This document shows positions 10,874 to 19,986 of a stretch of 64,000 nucleotides of DNA, one piece after another. Source of the DNA: Lysobacter sp. K5869. Lineage in GTDB: Bacteria; Pseudomonadota; Gammaproteobacteria; Xanthomonadales; Xanthomonadaceae. The DNA lies in NCBI RefSeq assembly GCF_018847975.1, contig NZ_CP072597.1, positions 3,759,001-3,823,000 on the forward strand, given 5' to 3'. The first letter of the stretch is position 1; the number at the start of each line of letters is the position of its first letter. Position numbers and translations under genes: made by a program. Under the pieces are notes generated by a model. That model did not search any database and was not told where the DNA came from. It was given only the letters and a program-made list of their open reading frames with translations.

Positions 10874-13800
10874 ATGAGCAGCAAACCCAAAGCTTCCAAG
10901 TCCGAACCCGCCAAACCGGCCGCGAAGGCCGTCAAGCCGGCTTCTGCCAAGCAAGCCACGGCCCGCGCCGCCGCCAAGCCGGCGAGCAAGTCCGCCGCCA
11001 AGTCGCCCGCCGCGAAATCCGCCGCCGCCAAGCCCGCCGCCAAGCCCGCCGCGGCCAAGTCCGCCAGCCGCGCGCCGCATTCGGCGCCGCCGGTGGACGC
11101 GCAGGCGGTGGACCTGCGTCCGATCGTCGAGGCCATGCGCAAGCGCCTGCCCAAGGCGCGCCATGCCGAGGCCGAGGCCTTCGCCCAGGCGTTCTACAAG
11201 CGCATGAGCAGCGACGAGATGCCGCAGCACGCGGCCGACGGCTGGGCCGCGCTGGCCGCCGACTTCCTCGACTTCGCCCGCGACCGCAAGCCGGGCAATG
11301 CGCTGGTGCGCCTGTTCAACCCGCAGCTCAAGAGCCACGGCTGGGAATCGCCGCACACCGTGCTGCAGATCGCCAACGACGACATGCCGTTCCTGGTCGA
11401 CTCGGTGACCATGGCCCTGGCCGACCAGGGCGTCGGCGTGCACGTGCTCGGCCACCCGGTGGTGGCGTTCCAGCGCGACAAGGCCGGCAAGCTGCTGGCG
11501 GTGGGCGAGGGCCAGTCCGAATCGCTGATGCACCTGGAGCTCGACCGGCAGACGCCGGAAGCGATGGCGCAGATCAAGCAGGCGCTGGACACCGTGCTCA
11601 GCGACGTGCGCGCGATCGTGCGCGACTGGTCGCAGATGCGCGACAAGATGAACCAAGTCGCCGACGAGCTGCCGGCGCAGTCGATGCCGATCGGCGAAGA
11701 GGGCAAGCGCGAGGCGCAGGCGTTCCTGCACTGGGCCGCCGACAACCACTTCACCTTCCTGGGCTACCGCGAATACGAAGTGACCCAGCAGGGCGGCGAA
11801 GGCGTGCTGCGCGCGGTCAAGGACAGCGGCCTGGGCCTGCTGCGCGGCAAGTCGCCGGGCAAGCCGCGCGCGCTGACCTCGCTGGCGGCGCACTACATGC
11901 CGCAGTCGGGTTCGGTCGATGCGCTGATCCTGACCAAGACCAACGCGCGCTCGACCGTGCACCGTCCGGGCTACATGGACTACATCGGCGTGCTGAGCTT
12001 CGACGCCCAGGGCCGTCCGACCGCGGAGAAGCGCTTCCTCGGCCTGTATACCTCCAGCGCCTACAACCGCCGCCCGTGGGACATCCCGCTGGTGCGCCAG
12101 CGTCATAACTACGTGATGCAGCAGTCGGGGCTGGCCTCCGACAGCCACAGCGGCAAGGCCTTGCGCCACGTGCTGGAAACCCTGCCGCGCGACGAACTGT
12201 TCCAGTCCGGCGAGGAAGAACTGCTCAAGACCACCTCGGGCATCCTCGGCCTGCAGGAGCGCGTGCGCAGCAAGCTGTTCCTGCGCCGCGACCGCTACGG
12301 CCGCTATTTCTCGGTGCTGGTCTACATCCCGCGCGAACGCTTCAACACCGACGTGCGCCTGCGCGTGGAAGCGATGCTCAAGGACAAGCTGCACGGCGAG
12401 CACGTCGACACCACCGTGCACATCGGCGAATCGCCGCTGGCCCAGGTGCATCTGATCGTGCGGCCGAAGTCGGGCGAGGCGGTCGAGGTCGACAACGCCG
12501 CGATCGAGGCCGAGCTGACCGAAATCGTGCGCAATCGCCAGGACGACCTGCGCGAAGCGCTGGTGCGCAACAACGGCGAGCAGCAGGGTCTGGTGCTGGC
12601 CAACCGCTACGGCCGGATCCTGCCGGCGGGCTACATCGAGGAAGTGTCCGCGCCGGTCGCCGCGCAGGACATCGCCCATCTGGCCGCGCTGAGCGGCCCG
12701 GAAGACCTGCGCCTGAGCCTGTGCCGGACCCGTCCGGGCGAGGGCGGCCTGCGCTTCAAGTTCTACCGCCAGCTCGACGACATCCCGCTGTCGGACGCGC
12801 TGCCGATGATGGAGAACATGGGCCTGCGGGTGATCTCCGAACACCCCTACCGCCTCAGCGTCGACGGCCAGCCGGTCTACATCCAGGACTTCGAGGTCGA
12901 AACCTCGAACAACGACATCGACGTCGACCGCCTGGACGAAAACTTCGAGGACGCCTTCGCCCAGATCTGGCGCGGCAACGCCGAGAACGACGGCTTCAAC
13001 CGCCTGATCCTGGCCGCCGGCCTGTCCTGGCGCCAGATCGCGATGCTGCGCGCCTACTGCAAGTACCTGCTGCAGGTCGGCGTGCCGTTCTCGCAGAGCT
13101 ACGTCGAGGAAACCTTCGCCCGCTATCCGCTGCTGGCGCGCCTGCTGGTCGAACTGTTCGAAGCGCGCTTCGACCCGACCACCGGCAGCGAGAGCAAGGC
13201 CGAGATCAAGGCCGGCCAGGAGCGTTTGAAGGTCCAGTTCGACGCCCTGCACGACGGCGACGAAGCCGTGCGCGCCGCGCTCGAACCGGTGATCGCCGCC
13301 CGCGCCGGCAAGCGCGACGCCCAGGCCGAGGCCACGGTGACCGCGCTCAAGGCGCTGCTCGACCGCGTCTCCAGCCTCGACGAAGACCGCATCCTGCGCA
13401 GCTTCATCGGCGTGATCCAGGCGACGTTGCGCACCAGCTACTACCAGCGCGCCAGCGACGGTTCCGACCGCGGCTACGTCAGCTACAAGTTCGATTCGGC
13501 GCTGGTGCCGGACCTGCCCAAGCCCAAGCCCTACCGCGAAATCTTCGTCTACGGCCCGCGCGTGGAAGGCGTGCACCTGCGCTTCGGCCCGGTCGCCCGC
13601 GGCGGCCTGCGCTGGTCGGACCGCCGCGAGGACTTCCGCACCGAGGTGCTGGGTCTGGTCAAGGCGCAGATGGTCAAGAACACCGTGATCGTGCCGGTCG
13701 GCTCCAAGGGCGGCTTCTTCGCCAAGCGTCCGCCGCTGGGCGGCGACCGCGACGCGGTGCTGGCCGAGGGCATCGCCTGCTACAAGATGTTCATCAACGG

Positions 13801-15994
13801 CCTGCTCGACATCACCGACAACATCGTCGACGGCAAGATCGTGCCGCCGCAGAACGTGGTGCGCCACGACAACGACGATCCGTATCTGGTCGTCGCCGCC
13901 GACAAGGGCACCGCGACCTTCTCCGACATCGCCAACGGCATCGCCGCCGAGCACAAGTTCTGGCTCGACGACGCCTTCGCCTCGGGCGGTTCGGTCGGTT
14001 ACGACCACAAGGGCATGGGCATCACCGCCAAGGGCGCGTGGGAATCGGTCAAGCGCCACTTCCGCGCGCTCGGCCGCGACAGCCAGACCCAGGACTTCAC
14101 CGCGGTCGGCATCGGCGACATGTCCGGCGACGTGTTCGGCAACGGCATGCTGCTGAGCGAACACATCCGCCTGGTCGCCGCGTTCGACCACCGCCACATC
14201 TTCCTCGACCCGAACCCGGACGCGGCGCGCTCGTTCAAGGAACGCGACCGCATGTTCAAGCTGCCGCGTTCGAGCTGGGAGGATTACGACAAGAAGCTCA
14301 TCAGCAAGGGCGGCGGCGTGTTCGCGCGCTCGGCCAAGTCGATCCCGCTGTCGGCCGAGGCTAAGGCCGCGCTGGGCATCGAAGGCAACGCCACCGCGCT
14401 GAGCCCGGCCGAACTGATGAGCGCGATCCTCAAGGCGCCGGTCGATCTGCTGTGGAACGGCGGCATCGGCACCTACGTCAAGGCGCGCAGCGAATCCAAC
14501 AGCGACGTCGGCGACCGCGCCAACAACGCCCTGCGCGTCAACGGCGCGGACCTGCGCTGCAAGATGGTGGGCGAGGGCGGCAACCTGGGCCTGACCCAGC
14601 TCGGCCGCATCGAAGCCGCCCAGCACGGCGTGCTGCTCAACACCGACTTCATCGACAACTCCGCCGGCGTGGACACCTCCGACCACGAGGTGAACATCAA
14701 GATCCTGCTCAACGGGCAGGTCCAGGCGAAGAAGCTGACGCTGCCGGAGCGCAACAAGCTGCTGGCCTCGATGACGGACGAAGTCGCCGAGCTGGTGCTC
14801 AACGACAACTACCGCCAGAACCAGGCGATCAGCCTGATGGAGCGGATGAGCCTGACCCGCCTGGGCAGCAAGCTGCACTTCATCCGCACCCTGGAATCGC
14901 AGGGCTTGCTCGACCGCCAGATCGAGTTCCTGCCGTCCGACGCCGAGATCGCCGAGCGCAAGGCGCGCGGCCAGGGCCTGACCCGTCCGGAACTGTCGGT
15001 GCTGCTGTCGTACTCCAAGCTGGTCGCGTTCCAGCAGATGCTCGATTCCGACGTGCCGGAAGACCCGTACCTGTCCAAGGAACTGGTCCGCTACTTCCCG
15101 CAGCCGCTGCAGGCCAAGTACGTCAAGGCGATGGAGAACCACCGCCTGAAGCGCGAGATCATCGCCACCGCGGTGACCAACTCGACCATCAACCGGATGG
15201 GCGCGACCTTCCTGCTGCGCATGCAGGAAGACAGCGGCCGCACCCCGGGCGAGGTCGCCAAGGCCTTCACCATCACCCGCGAAACGCTGGACGCGCGCGA
15301 GCTGTGGGCGCAGATCGACGCGCTCGACGGCAAGGTCGCCGAATCGACCCAGATCGACGCCTTGCAGGTGATCTGGAACCTGCAGCGTTCCTTCACCCGC
15401 TGGCTGCTGTCGCGTCCGGGCGCGATCCCCGACATCACCACGGCGGTGGAGCGCTACCACGACGGCTTCAAGGACATCCGCGCCGGCCACGGCATCCTCG
15501 GCGACGGCGAGCGTCCGGCGCACGATGCCGCGTTCGCCGACTGGAAGGCCAAGGGCCTGCCGCAGGCGCTGGCCGCGCAGCTGGCCGCGCTGCCGTACCT
15601 GGAGCCGAGCTGCGACATCATCGAACTGGCGCGCGAGCGCAAGCTCAAGCCGGTCGACGTCGCCAAGGTCCACTTCCGCCTCGGCGAAGCGCTGCGCCTG
15701 CCGTGGCTGCAGGAGCAGATCGACGCGCTGGCCGTGGACGGCCGCTGGCACGCGGTCGCGCGCGGCGTGCTGCGCGAGGAACTGGCGACCCAGCACCGGG
15801 TCCTGGTCGGCCAGGTGCTGAAGGTGCCGGGCGCCAGCGCCGAAGCCAAGGTCAAGCAGTGGCTGAGCCGCGACGACCAGTCGCTGCGCTTCACCCTGGC
15901 GATGCTGACCGAACTGGCGGCGCAGAAGACGCTGGACTACCCGACCGCCTCGGTCGCGGTGCAGCGTCTGTCGCAGTTGGCCGCGCGCGGCTGA
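10874..15994 (+). CDS. gdhB: NAD-specific glutamate dehydrogenase, large 180-kDa type
   Basis: Protein of 1,706 residues of the large NAD-GDH class, deaminating glutamate to 2-oxoglutarate for amino-acid catabolism. Residues 1-72 are an unusual Lys/Ala/Pro-rich tail with repeated AAKPAAK-like units. Regulatory ACT-like segments follow (NDDMPFLVDSVTMAL, FTFLGYREYEV), then the catalytic domain near residues 790-1300 with RGGLRWSDRREDFRTEVLGL and KGGFFAKRPP, and a helical C-terminus. The ATG at 10874 is the first in frame; a start after the tail would lose no family-conserved sequence, so the tail's translation should be confirmed. A strong terminator follows, so the gene ends its own unit. The symbol follows Pseudomonas usage. 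Confidence 0.95.
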   Translation: MSSKPKASKSEPAKPAAKAVKPASAKQATARAAAKPASKSAAKSPAAKSAAAKPAAKPAAAKSASRAPHSAPPVDAQAVDLRPIVEAMRKRLPKARHAEAEAFAQAFYKRMSSDEMPQHAADGWAALAADFLDFARDRKPGNALVRLFNPQLKSHGWESPHTVLQIANDDMPFLVDSVTMALADQGVGVHVLGHPVVAFQRDKAGKLLAVGEGQSESLMHLELDRQTPEAMAQIKQALDTVLSDVRAIVRDWSQMRDKMNQVADELPAQSMPIGEEGKREAQAFLHWAADNHFTFLGYREYEVTQQGGEGVLRAVKDSGLGLLRGKSPGKPRALTSLAAHYMPQSGSVDALILTKTNARSTVHRPGYMDYIGVLSFDAQGRPTAEKRFLGLYTSSAYNRRPWDIPLVRQRHNYVMQQSGLASDSHSGKALRHVLETLPRDELFQSGEEELLKTTSGILGLQERVRSKLFLRRDRYGRYFSVLVYIPRERFNTDVRLRVEAMLKDKLHGEHVDTTVHIGESPLAQVHLIVRPKSGEAVEVDNAAIEAELTEIVRNRQDDLREALVRNNGEQQGLVLANRYGRILPAGYIEEVSAPVAAQDIAHLAALSGPEDLRLSLCRTRPGEGGLRFKFYRQLDDIPLSDALPMMENMGLRVISEHPYRLSVDGQPVYIQDFEVETSNNDIDVDRLDENFEDAFAQIWRGNAENDGFNRLILAAGLSWRQIAMLRAYCKYLLQVGVPFSQSYVEETFARYPLLARLLVELFEARFDPTTGSESKAEIKAGQERLKVQFDALHDGDEAVRAALEPVIAARAGKRDAQAEATVTALKALLDRVSSLDEDRILRSFIGVIQATLRTSYYQRASDGSDRGYVSYKFDSALVPDLPKPKPYREIFVYGPRVEGVHLRFGPVARGGLRWSDRREDFRTEVLGLVKAQMVKNTVIVPVGSKGGFFAKRPPLGGDRDAVLAEGIACYKMFINGLLDITDNIVDGKIVPPQNVVRHDNDDPYLVVAADKGTATFSDIANGIAAEHKFWLDDAFASGGSVGYDHKGMGITAKGAWESVKRHFRALGRDSQTQDFTAVGIGDMSGDVFGNGMLLSEHIRLVAAFDHRHIFLDPNPDAARSFKERDRMFKLPRSSWEDYDKKLISKGGGVFARSAKSIPLSAEAKAALGIEGNATALSPAELMSAILKAPVDLLWNGGIGTYVKARSESNSDVGDRANNALRVNGADLRCKMVGEGGNLGLTQLGRIEAAQHGVLLNTDFIDNSAGVDTSDHEVNIKILLNGQVQAKKLTLPERNKLLASMTDEVAELVLNDNYRQNQAISLMERMSLTRLGSKLHFIRTLESQGLLDRQIEFLPSDAEIAERKARGQGLTRPELSVLLSYSKLVAFQQMLDSDVPEDPYLSKELVRYFPQPLQAKYVKAMENHRLKREIIATAVTNSTINRMGATFLLRMQEDSGRTPGEVAKAFTITRETLDARELWAQIDALDGKVAESTQIDALQVIWNLQRSFTRWLLSRPGAIPDITTAVERYHDGFKDIRAGHGILGDGERPAHDAAFADWKAKGLPQALAAQLAALPYLEPSCDIIELARERKLKPVDVAKVHFRLGEALRLPWLQEQIDALAVDGRWHAVARGVLREELATQHRVLVGQVLKVPGASAEAKVKQWLSRDDQSLRFTLAMLTELAAQKTLDYPTASVAVQRLSQLAARG

Positions 15995-16020
15995 TCGCGG
16001 CCGCTCGGTAACGACGCGAA

Positions 16021-16047
16021 CCCCCGCCGGAAACGGCGGGGGTTTTT
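16021..16047 (+). terminator. Rho-independent terminator of glutamate dehydrogenase gene
   Basis: Perfect 9-base stem CCCCCGCCG/CGGCGGGGG with a GAAA tetraloop followed by TTTTT. It lies 27 bases after the stop codon. Confidence 0.92.
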
Positions 16048-16067
16048 CGTATGTGGGTATCCCCCGT

Positions 16068-16234
16068 TGTAGGAGCGGCGTGAGCCGCGACCAACCGCAG
16101 CGATGAACGTAAGCGCAGCCCCCGAAGTCACCGAAAAACGGATTAGCGCTTGCCTAGCGCTCGCAGAACCCGGGCTGCGGACGGAGCGCTCGCGAACACC
16201 GCTGCGGTTGGTCGCGGCTCACGCCGCTCCTACA
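16068..16234. repeat. REP doublet (REPIN-like), perfect 35-base inverted arms
   Basis: Arms at 16068-16102 and 16200-16234 are perfect inverted copies starting TGTAGGAGCGGCGTGAGCC and separated by 97 bases. Each arm also contains its own small stem (GCGGC/GCCGC). The GTAG-type REP head is known from Pseudomonas and Xanthomonadaceae REP families that are mobilised by RAYT transposases. No RAYT gene is in this window. The element fills the spacer between the terminator and the NAD kinase gene. Confidence 0.88.
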
Positions 16235-16382
16235 GTCAGAGCCAGCCGCAACGCCGCGATCGGGCAAAAACGCGACCGTGTCGCGAACCGACCACGCACC
16301 GCGACACGCCGCGTTCCGCCGCCGCGACACGAATCCCCCGCGCCGGCCGGGTTATGCTGACGCGATCCTCCCGGAGCCGCCG

Positions 16383-17162
16383 ATGACCGCGACGCCCCGC
16401 ATCGCCTTTCTCGCCAGCCACACCGACGACGCCCAGCGCGCGCTCGCCGAGCTCAGCGGCCGCCACGGCCAATGCGAGCCGGCCGAGGCCGACATCCTGG
16501 TCGCGCTCGGCGGCGACGGCTTCATGCTGCAGACCCTGCACCGCCACGGCGCGCTCGGCAAACCCGTGTACGGGATGAAGCTGGGCACGGTCGGGTTCCT
16601 GATGAACCAGCACGCCGGCGGCGGCATCGATGTGTTCGAGCGCCTCGCCCATGCCGAACCGGCGGTGCTGCGTCCGCTGGAGATGGTGGCGCAGACCGAG
16701 TCCGGCGCCACCTTCGGCTCGCTGGCCTACAACGAGGTCTCGCTGCTGCGCCAGACCCGTCAGGCCGCGCACCTGAGCATCGACCTCAACGGCCAGACCC
16801 GCCTGGACGAACTGATCTGCGACGGCGTGCTGGTCGCCACCCCGGCCGGCAGCACCGCCTACAACTTCTCCGCGCACGGCCCGATCCTGCCGCTGGGCTC
16901 GGCGGTGATCGCCTTGACCCCGATCGCCGCGTTCCGCCCGCGGCGCTGGCGCGGCGCGCTGCTCAAGGCCGATACCGAAGTGCGCTTCTGCGTGCTCGAC
17001 CCGTACAAGCGCCCGGTCAGCGCCACCGCCGACTCGCACGAAGTGCGCGACGTGGTCGAGGTCACCATCCGCGAATCGCGCGACCGCACGGTCACGCTGC
17101 TGTTCGACCCGGAGCACAACCTGGAAGAGCGGATGCTGGTGGAGCAGTTCACCAGCGGCTGA
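16383..17162 (+). CDS. nadK: NAD kinase
   Basis: Phosphorylates NAD to NADP in the cytoplasm. It has 259 residues, the usual size for xanthomonad NAD kinases. The catalytic GGDG motif is at residues 43-46, followed by [13 protein letters not shown], the conserved NEV (residues 120-122) and [23 protein letters not shown] 16383 was chosen because it precedes the conserved core directly and has GGAG 8 bases upstream; an in-frame extension to 16278 adds no conserved sequence. It is convergent with the amino-acid permease gene. Confidence 0.95.
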   Translation: MTATPRIAFLASHTDDAQRALAELSGRHGQCEPAEADILVALGGDGFMLQTLHRHGALGKPVYGMKLGTVGFLMNQHAGGGIDVFERLAHAEPAVLRPLEMVAQTESGATFGSLAYNEVSLLRQTRQAAHLSIDLNGQTRLDELICDGVLVATPAGSTAYNFSAHGPILPLGSAVIALTPIAAFRPRRWRGALLKADTEVRFCVLDPYKRPVSATADSHEVRDVVEVTIRESRDRTVTLLFDPEHNLEERMLVEQFTSG

Positions 17163-17286
17163 CGAAGGCGCGCGGCATCGGCCGCGCGCACTTGAGAAAT
17201 TACTTTAAGTTCCGGGAATTAATCCATTTAAATCAGTAGGTTATCGCCGGTTTCTGAGCTCGCGCCGCAAGCCGCGCGGGCGCCGC

Positions 17287-18660
17287 TCAGCCCCGCGCCC
17301 GCATCCGCCGCGCGATCTCGCTGACCGCGGCGATGCACAGGGTCAGCCCCACGGTCGAGAGCAGCTGCATGCGCGGGCCGGGCGTCATCAGCGCCAGCAC
17401 GAACACCAGGGTCAGGATGCCCAGGCCGAAGTAGGTCACGTAGGGGAAGGCCCACATCTTGAACGGCAGCGCGGTGCCGTCGCGGTCGGCGCGGCGGCGC
17501 AGGATCAGCTGCGAGACCAGCGACAGGGTCCACACCAACAAACAGGTCGAACCCACCACGTTCAACAGCGCCGGCAGCACCTTGTCCGGGTACAGCAGCT
17601 CCAGCGCGGTAGCGATGAAGCCGAACGCCACGCTCGCCAGCACCGCGGCCACCGGCACCTGGCTGCGGCTCAGATGGGCGAGGAAGCGCGGCGCCTCCCG
17701 GCGCTGGGCCAGCGAATAGATCATGCGCGAGGCGCCGTAGAGGTTGGCGTTGAGCGCCGACAGCAGCGCCACCACCGCAACCAAGGTGATGGCCGTGGCC
17801 GCGCCGGGAATCCGCGCCACCTCCAACACCGCCGCGAACGGCGACTTCAGATGCTCGCTGGTCCACGGCACCACGGCGATGATGACCGCCAGCGAGCCGA
17901 TGTAGAACACCAGGATGCGCCAGGCCACAGTGCGGATCGCCTGGGTGATGCTGCGCTCCGGGTCCTGGGTTTCGGCCGCGGCGACCGCGACGATCTCGGT
18001 GCCGCCGAACGCGAACACCACCACCAGCAGCGCCGCGCCGACGCCGGCCCAGCCCTTGGGCGCGAAGCCGCCGTGTTCGGTGAAATTGGACAGGCCGGGC
18101 GAGGGCACGTCGGGCAACAAGCCCAGCAGCAGCGCGGCGCCGATGGCGATGAAGGCGAGGATCGCGGCGACCTTGAGGATCGCGAACCAGAACTCGAACT
18201 CGCCGAAATTGCGCACGCCCAGCAGGTTGACCAGGGTGAAGGCGCTCATGAAGACCAGCGAGGTGGCCGCGACCGGCAGCCCCGGCCACACCGTCGCCAG
18301 CAATCCGGCCGCGCCGACCGATTCGGCCGCGACCACGATCACGATCTGCACCCACCACAGCCAGCCCAGGGTCGCGCCCGCGGTCGGGCCCATGGCGTCG
18401 GCGGCGTAGACCGAGAACGCGCCGCTGGTGGGCCGCGCCGCGGCCATTTCGCCGAGCGCGCGCATCACGATGATGATCAGCGTGCCGGCGATCAGGTACG
18501 ACAGCAGCACCGCCGGCCCGGCGGTTTGCACGCCCACGCCCGAACCGAGGAACAGGCCGGCGCCGATCGCGCTGCCCAGGCCCATCATCACCAACTGGCG
18601 CGACTTGAGGGCGTGGCCGAGTTGCGGGGCGGCGGCGGGGGCGGCGGGACTGGCGGGCAT
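17287..18660 (-). CDS. APC-superfamily amino acid permease (AAT family)
   Basis: Inner-membrane transporter of 457 residues with twelve predicted membrane segments. The first helix carries the family motif GLGSAIGAGLFLGSG, and the region GEMAAARPTSGAFSVYA matches helix 3 of bacterial AAT transporters. It most likely imports an amino acid with protons; specificity cannot be read. ATG 18660 was chosen; a TTG nine codons earlier (18687) is possible but lacks better spacing. The first 20 residues are Ala/Pro-rich. A heptad-type inverted repeat lies between this gene and the divergent 5'-nucleotidase gene. Confidence 0.88.
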   Translation of the reverse strand: MPASPAAPAAAPQLGHALKSRQLVMMGLGSAIGAGLFLGSGVGVQTAGPAVLLSYLIAGTLIIIVMRALGEMAAARPTSGAFSVYAADAMGPTAGATLGWLWWVQIVIVVAAESVGAAGLLATVWPGLPVAATSLVFMSAFTLVNLLGVRNFGEFEFWFAILKVAAILAFIAIGAALLLGLLPDVPSPGLSNFTEHGGFAPKGWAGVGAALLVVVFAFGGTEIVAVAAAETQDPERSITQAIRTVAWRILVFYIGSLAVIIAVVPWTSEHLKSPFAAVLEVARIPGAATAITLVAVVALLSALNANLYGASRMIYSLAQRREAPRFLAHLSRSQVPVAAVLASVAFGFIATALELLYPDKVLPALLNVVGSTCLLVWTLSLVSQLILRRRADRDGTALPFKMWAFPYVTYFGLGILTLVFVLALMTPGPRMQLLSTVGLTLCIAAVSEIARRMRARG

Positions 18661-18703
18661 GGGCGGCGGCGGACGGGGAAACGGCAAGGATAAGGGCAGA
18701 AGC

Positions 18704-18777
18704 AGGAGGTAGCGAATAGGAGATAGGAGATAGCGGGGCGGCTTTTGCTATCTCCTATCTCCTATTCGCTACCTTCT
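18704..18777. repeat. Heptad-periodic inverted repeat, site 2
   Basis: Arms of 31 bases at 18704-18734 and 18747-18777 pair with one mismatch around a 12-base loop. Units are AGGAGGT, AGCGAAT, AGGAGAT and AGGAGAT. It lies in the divergent spacer between the permease and the 5'-nucleotidase genes. It is the best-paired copy apart from site 1. Confidence 0.88.
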
Positions 18778-18809
18778 CGCTCACCGCTGCATCCGTCCCC
18801 TGCGCCCCC

Positions 18810-18815
18810 TACAAT
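18810..18815 (+). promoter_or_regulatory. Possible -10 element, leaderless 5'-nucleotidase transcript
   Basis: TACAAT ends six bases before the ATG at 18822, so transcription would begin at or next to the start codon. No ribosome-binding site is visible before that ATG, which agrees with a leaderless transcript. No convincing -35 hexamer is seen. Confidence 0.35.
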
Positions 18816-18821
18816 GCCCTC

Positions 18822-19742
18822 ATGCCAGACCGTGATGCCGACCCGCTGATCGTCGCGATTTCCTCGCGCACCCTGTTCGACATGGAAGAGAGCCACTCGC
18901 TGTTCGAACGCGAGGGCATCGACGCCTATGCCGCGTTCCAGCGCGCGCGCGAGGACGACATCCTGCGGCCCGGCATCGCTTTCCCGCTGGTGCGCAAGCT
19001 GCTCGCGCTCAACCACGGCGCGCCGTCGGAGGCGCCGCGGGTCGAGGTGATCCTGATCTCGCGCAACTCCGCCGACAGCGGGCTGCGCATCTTCAATTCG
19101 ATCGCCCACCACGGCCTGTCGATCAAGCGCGCGGCCTTCAGCAACGGCGCGCCGCCGTTTCCCTACATCCGTCCGTTCGGCGCCGATCTGTTCCTGTCGG
19201 CCAACGCCCAGGACGTGACCGCCGCGCTGGAAGCCGGCATCGCCGCAGCGACCCTGCTGCCGGCCGCGCCGAGCTCCAAGCTCGCCCCGCATCTGCCGCC
19301 GGACCAACTGCGCATCGCCTTCGACGGCGACGCGGTGATCTTCGACGACGAAGGCGAACGGGTCTCGCGCGAAGGCGGGCTGGCTGCGTTCGCCGAACAC
19401 GAGCGCAACCACGCCGGCGAGCCGCTGTCGGGCGGGCCGTTCCGCGGCTTCCTCGACGCGCTGCACCGCTTGCAGGCGGCGTTCCCGGTCGGCCAGGACG
19501 CGCCGATCCGCACCGCGCTGGTGACCGCGCGCTCGGTGCCCGCGCACGAGCGGGTGATCCGCACGCTGCGCGAGTGGGACATCCGCCTGGACGAGGCGCT
19601 GTTCCTCGGCGGCCGCGCCAAGGGGCCGTTCCTGGAGGCGTTCGGCGCGGACATCTTCTTCGACGATTCGGAGAACAACATCGCCTCGGCGCGCGGGCAT
19701 GTGGCGGCGGGGCATGTGCCGCACGGGGTCGCGAATCGTTGA
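18822..19742 (+). CDS. Cytosolic 5'-nucleotidase (NT5C1-like)
   Basis: Protein of 306 residues resembling the cytosolic 5'-nucleotidase I family, which dephosphorylates nucleoside monophosphates. Characteristic pieces are VAISSRTLFDMEESH at the N-terminus, VILISRNSADSGLR, the HAD-like aspartate motif IAFDGDAVIFDDE near residue 167, LVTARSVPAHERV, and FLGGRAKGPFL followed by IFFDDSENNI. No signal peptide is present, in agreement with a cytoplasmic enzyme. The gene stands alone, followed by a REP cluster. The ATG at 18822 has no ribosome-binding site but sits just behind a TACAAT box. Confidence 0.9.
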   Translation: MPDRDADPLIVAISSRTLFDMEESHSLFEREGIDAYAAFQRAREDDILRPGIAFPLVRKLLALNHGAPSEAPRVEVILISRNSADSGLRIFNSIAHHGLSIKRAAFSNGAPPFPYIRPFGADLFLSANAQDVTAALEAGIAAATLLPAAPSSKLAPHLPPDQLRIAFDGDAVIFDDEGERVSREGGLAAFAEHERNHAGEPLSGGPFRGFLDALHRLQAAFPVGQDAPIRTALVTARSVPAHERVIRTLREWDIRLDEALFLGGRAKGPFLEAFGADIFFDDSENNIASARGHVAAGHVPHGVANR

Positions 19743-19768
19743 GCGTTCGCGTGGTTGCGGTTGCGCCC

Positions 19769-19792
19769 TGTAGGAGCGGCGCGAGCCGCGAC
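19769..19792 (+). repeat. REP element, forward copy
   Basis: TGTAGGAGCGGCGCGAGCC plus GCGAC, the same REP head as at 16068. It is the first of three copies in this spacer. Confidence 0.8.
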
Positions 19793-19841
19793 TGCGGCAC
19801 TTCGACTACGCCGAAACCTTCGCAACAGGTGCATTGCCGCG

Positions 19842-19865
19842 GTCGCGGCTCGCGCCGCTCCTACA
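19842..19865 (-). repeat. REP element, inverted copy 1
   Basis: Perfect inverted partner of the copy at 19769-19792, 49 bases away. The two form a REPIN-like doublet. Confidence 0.8.
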
Positions 19866-19949
19866 GGGGGCGGCCGCAACCTTCGTCGGGTGCCGAAACG
19901 ACGCGAGCCACGCTTGGGGCGTGGCTCGCGCGGCGGTTGCGACGGCGCG

Positions 19950-19972
19950 GTCGCGGCTTACGCCGCTCCTAC
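19950..19972 (-). repeat. REP element, inverted copy 2
   Basis: Third copy, same orientation as the second, with a variant centre (GCTTAC instead of GCTCGC). It lies directly before the stop of the LprI-like gene. Confidence 0.75.
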
Positions 19973-19986
19973 CTTGAACGCCTCGC

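Noticed and set aside
10862..15796. A 1,644-residue antisense open frame over glutamate dehydrogenase
   Set aside because: Long antisense frames are expected at this GC content; the sense frame has full family motifs and the antisense reading has His/Val/Leu/Arg-biased composition.
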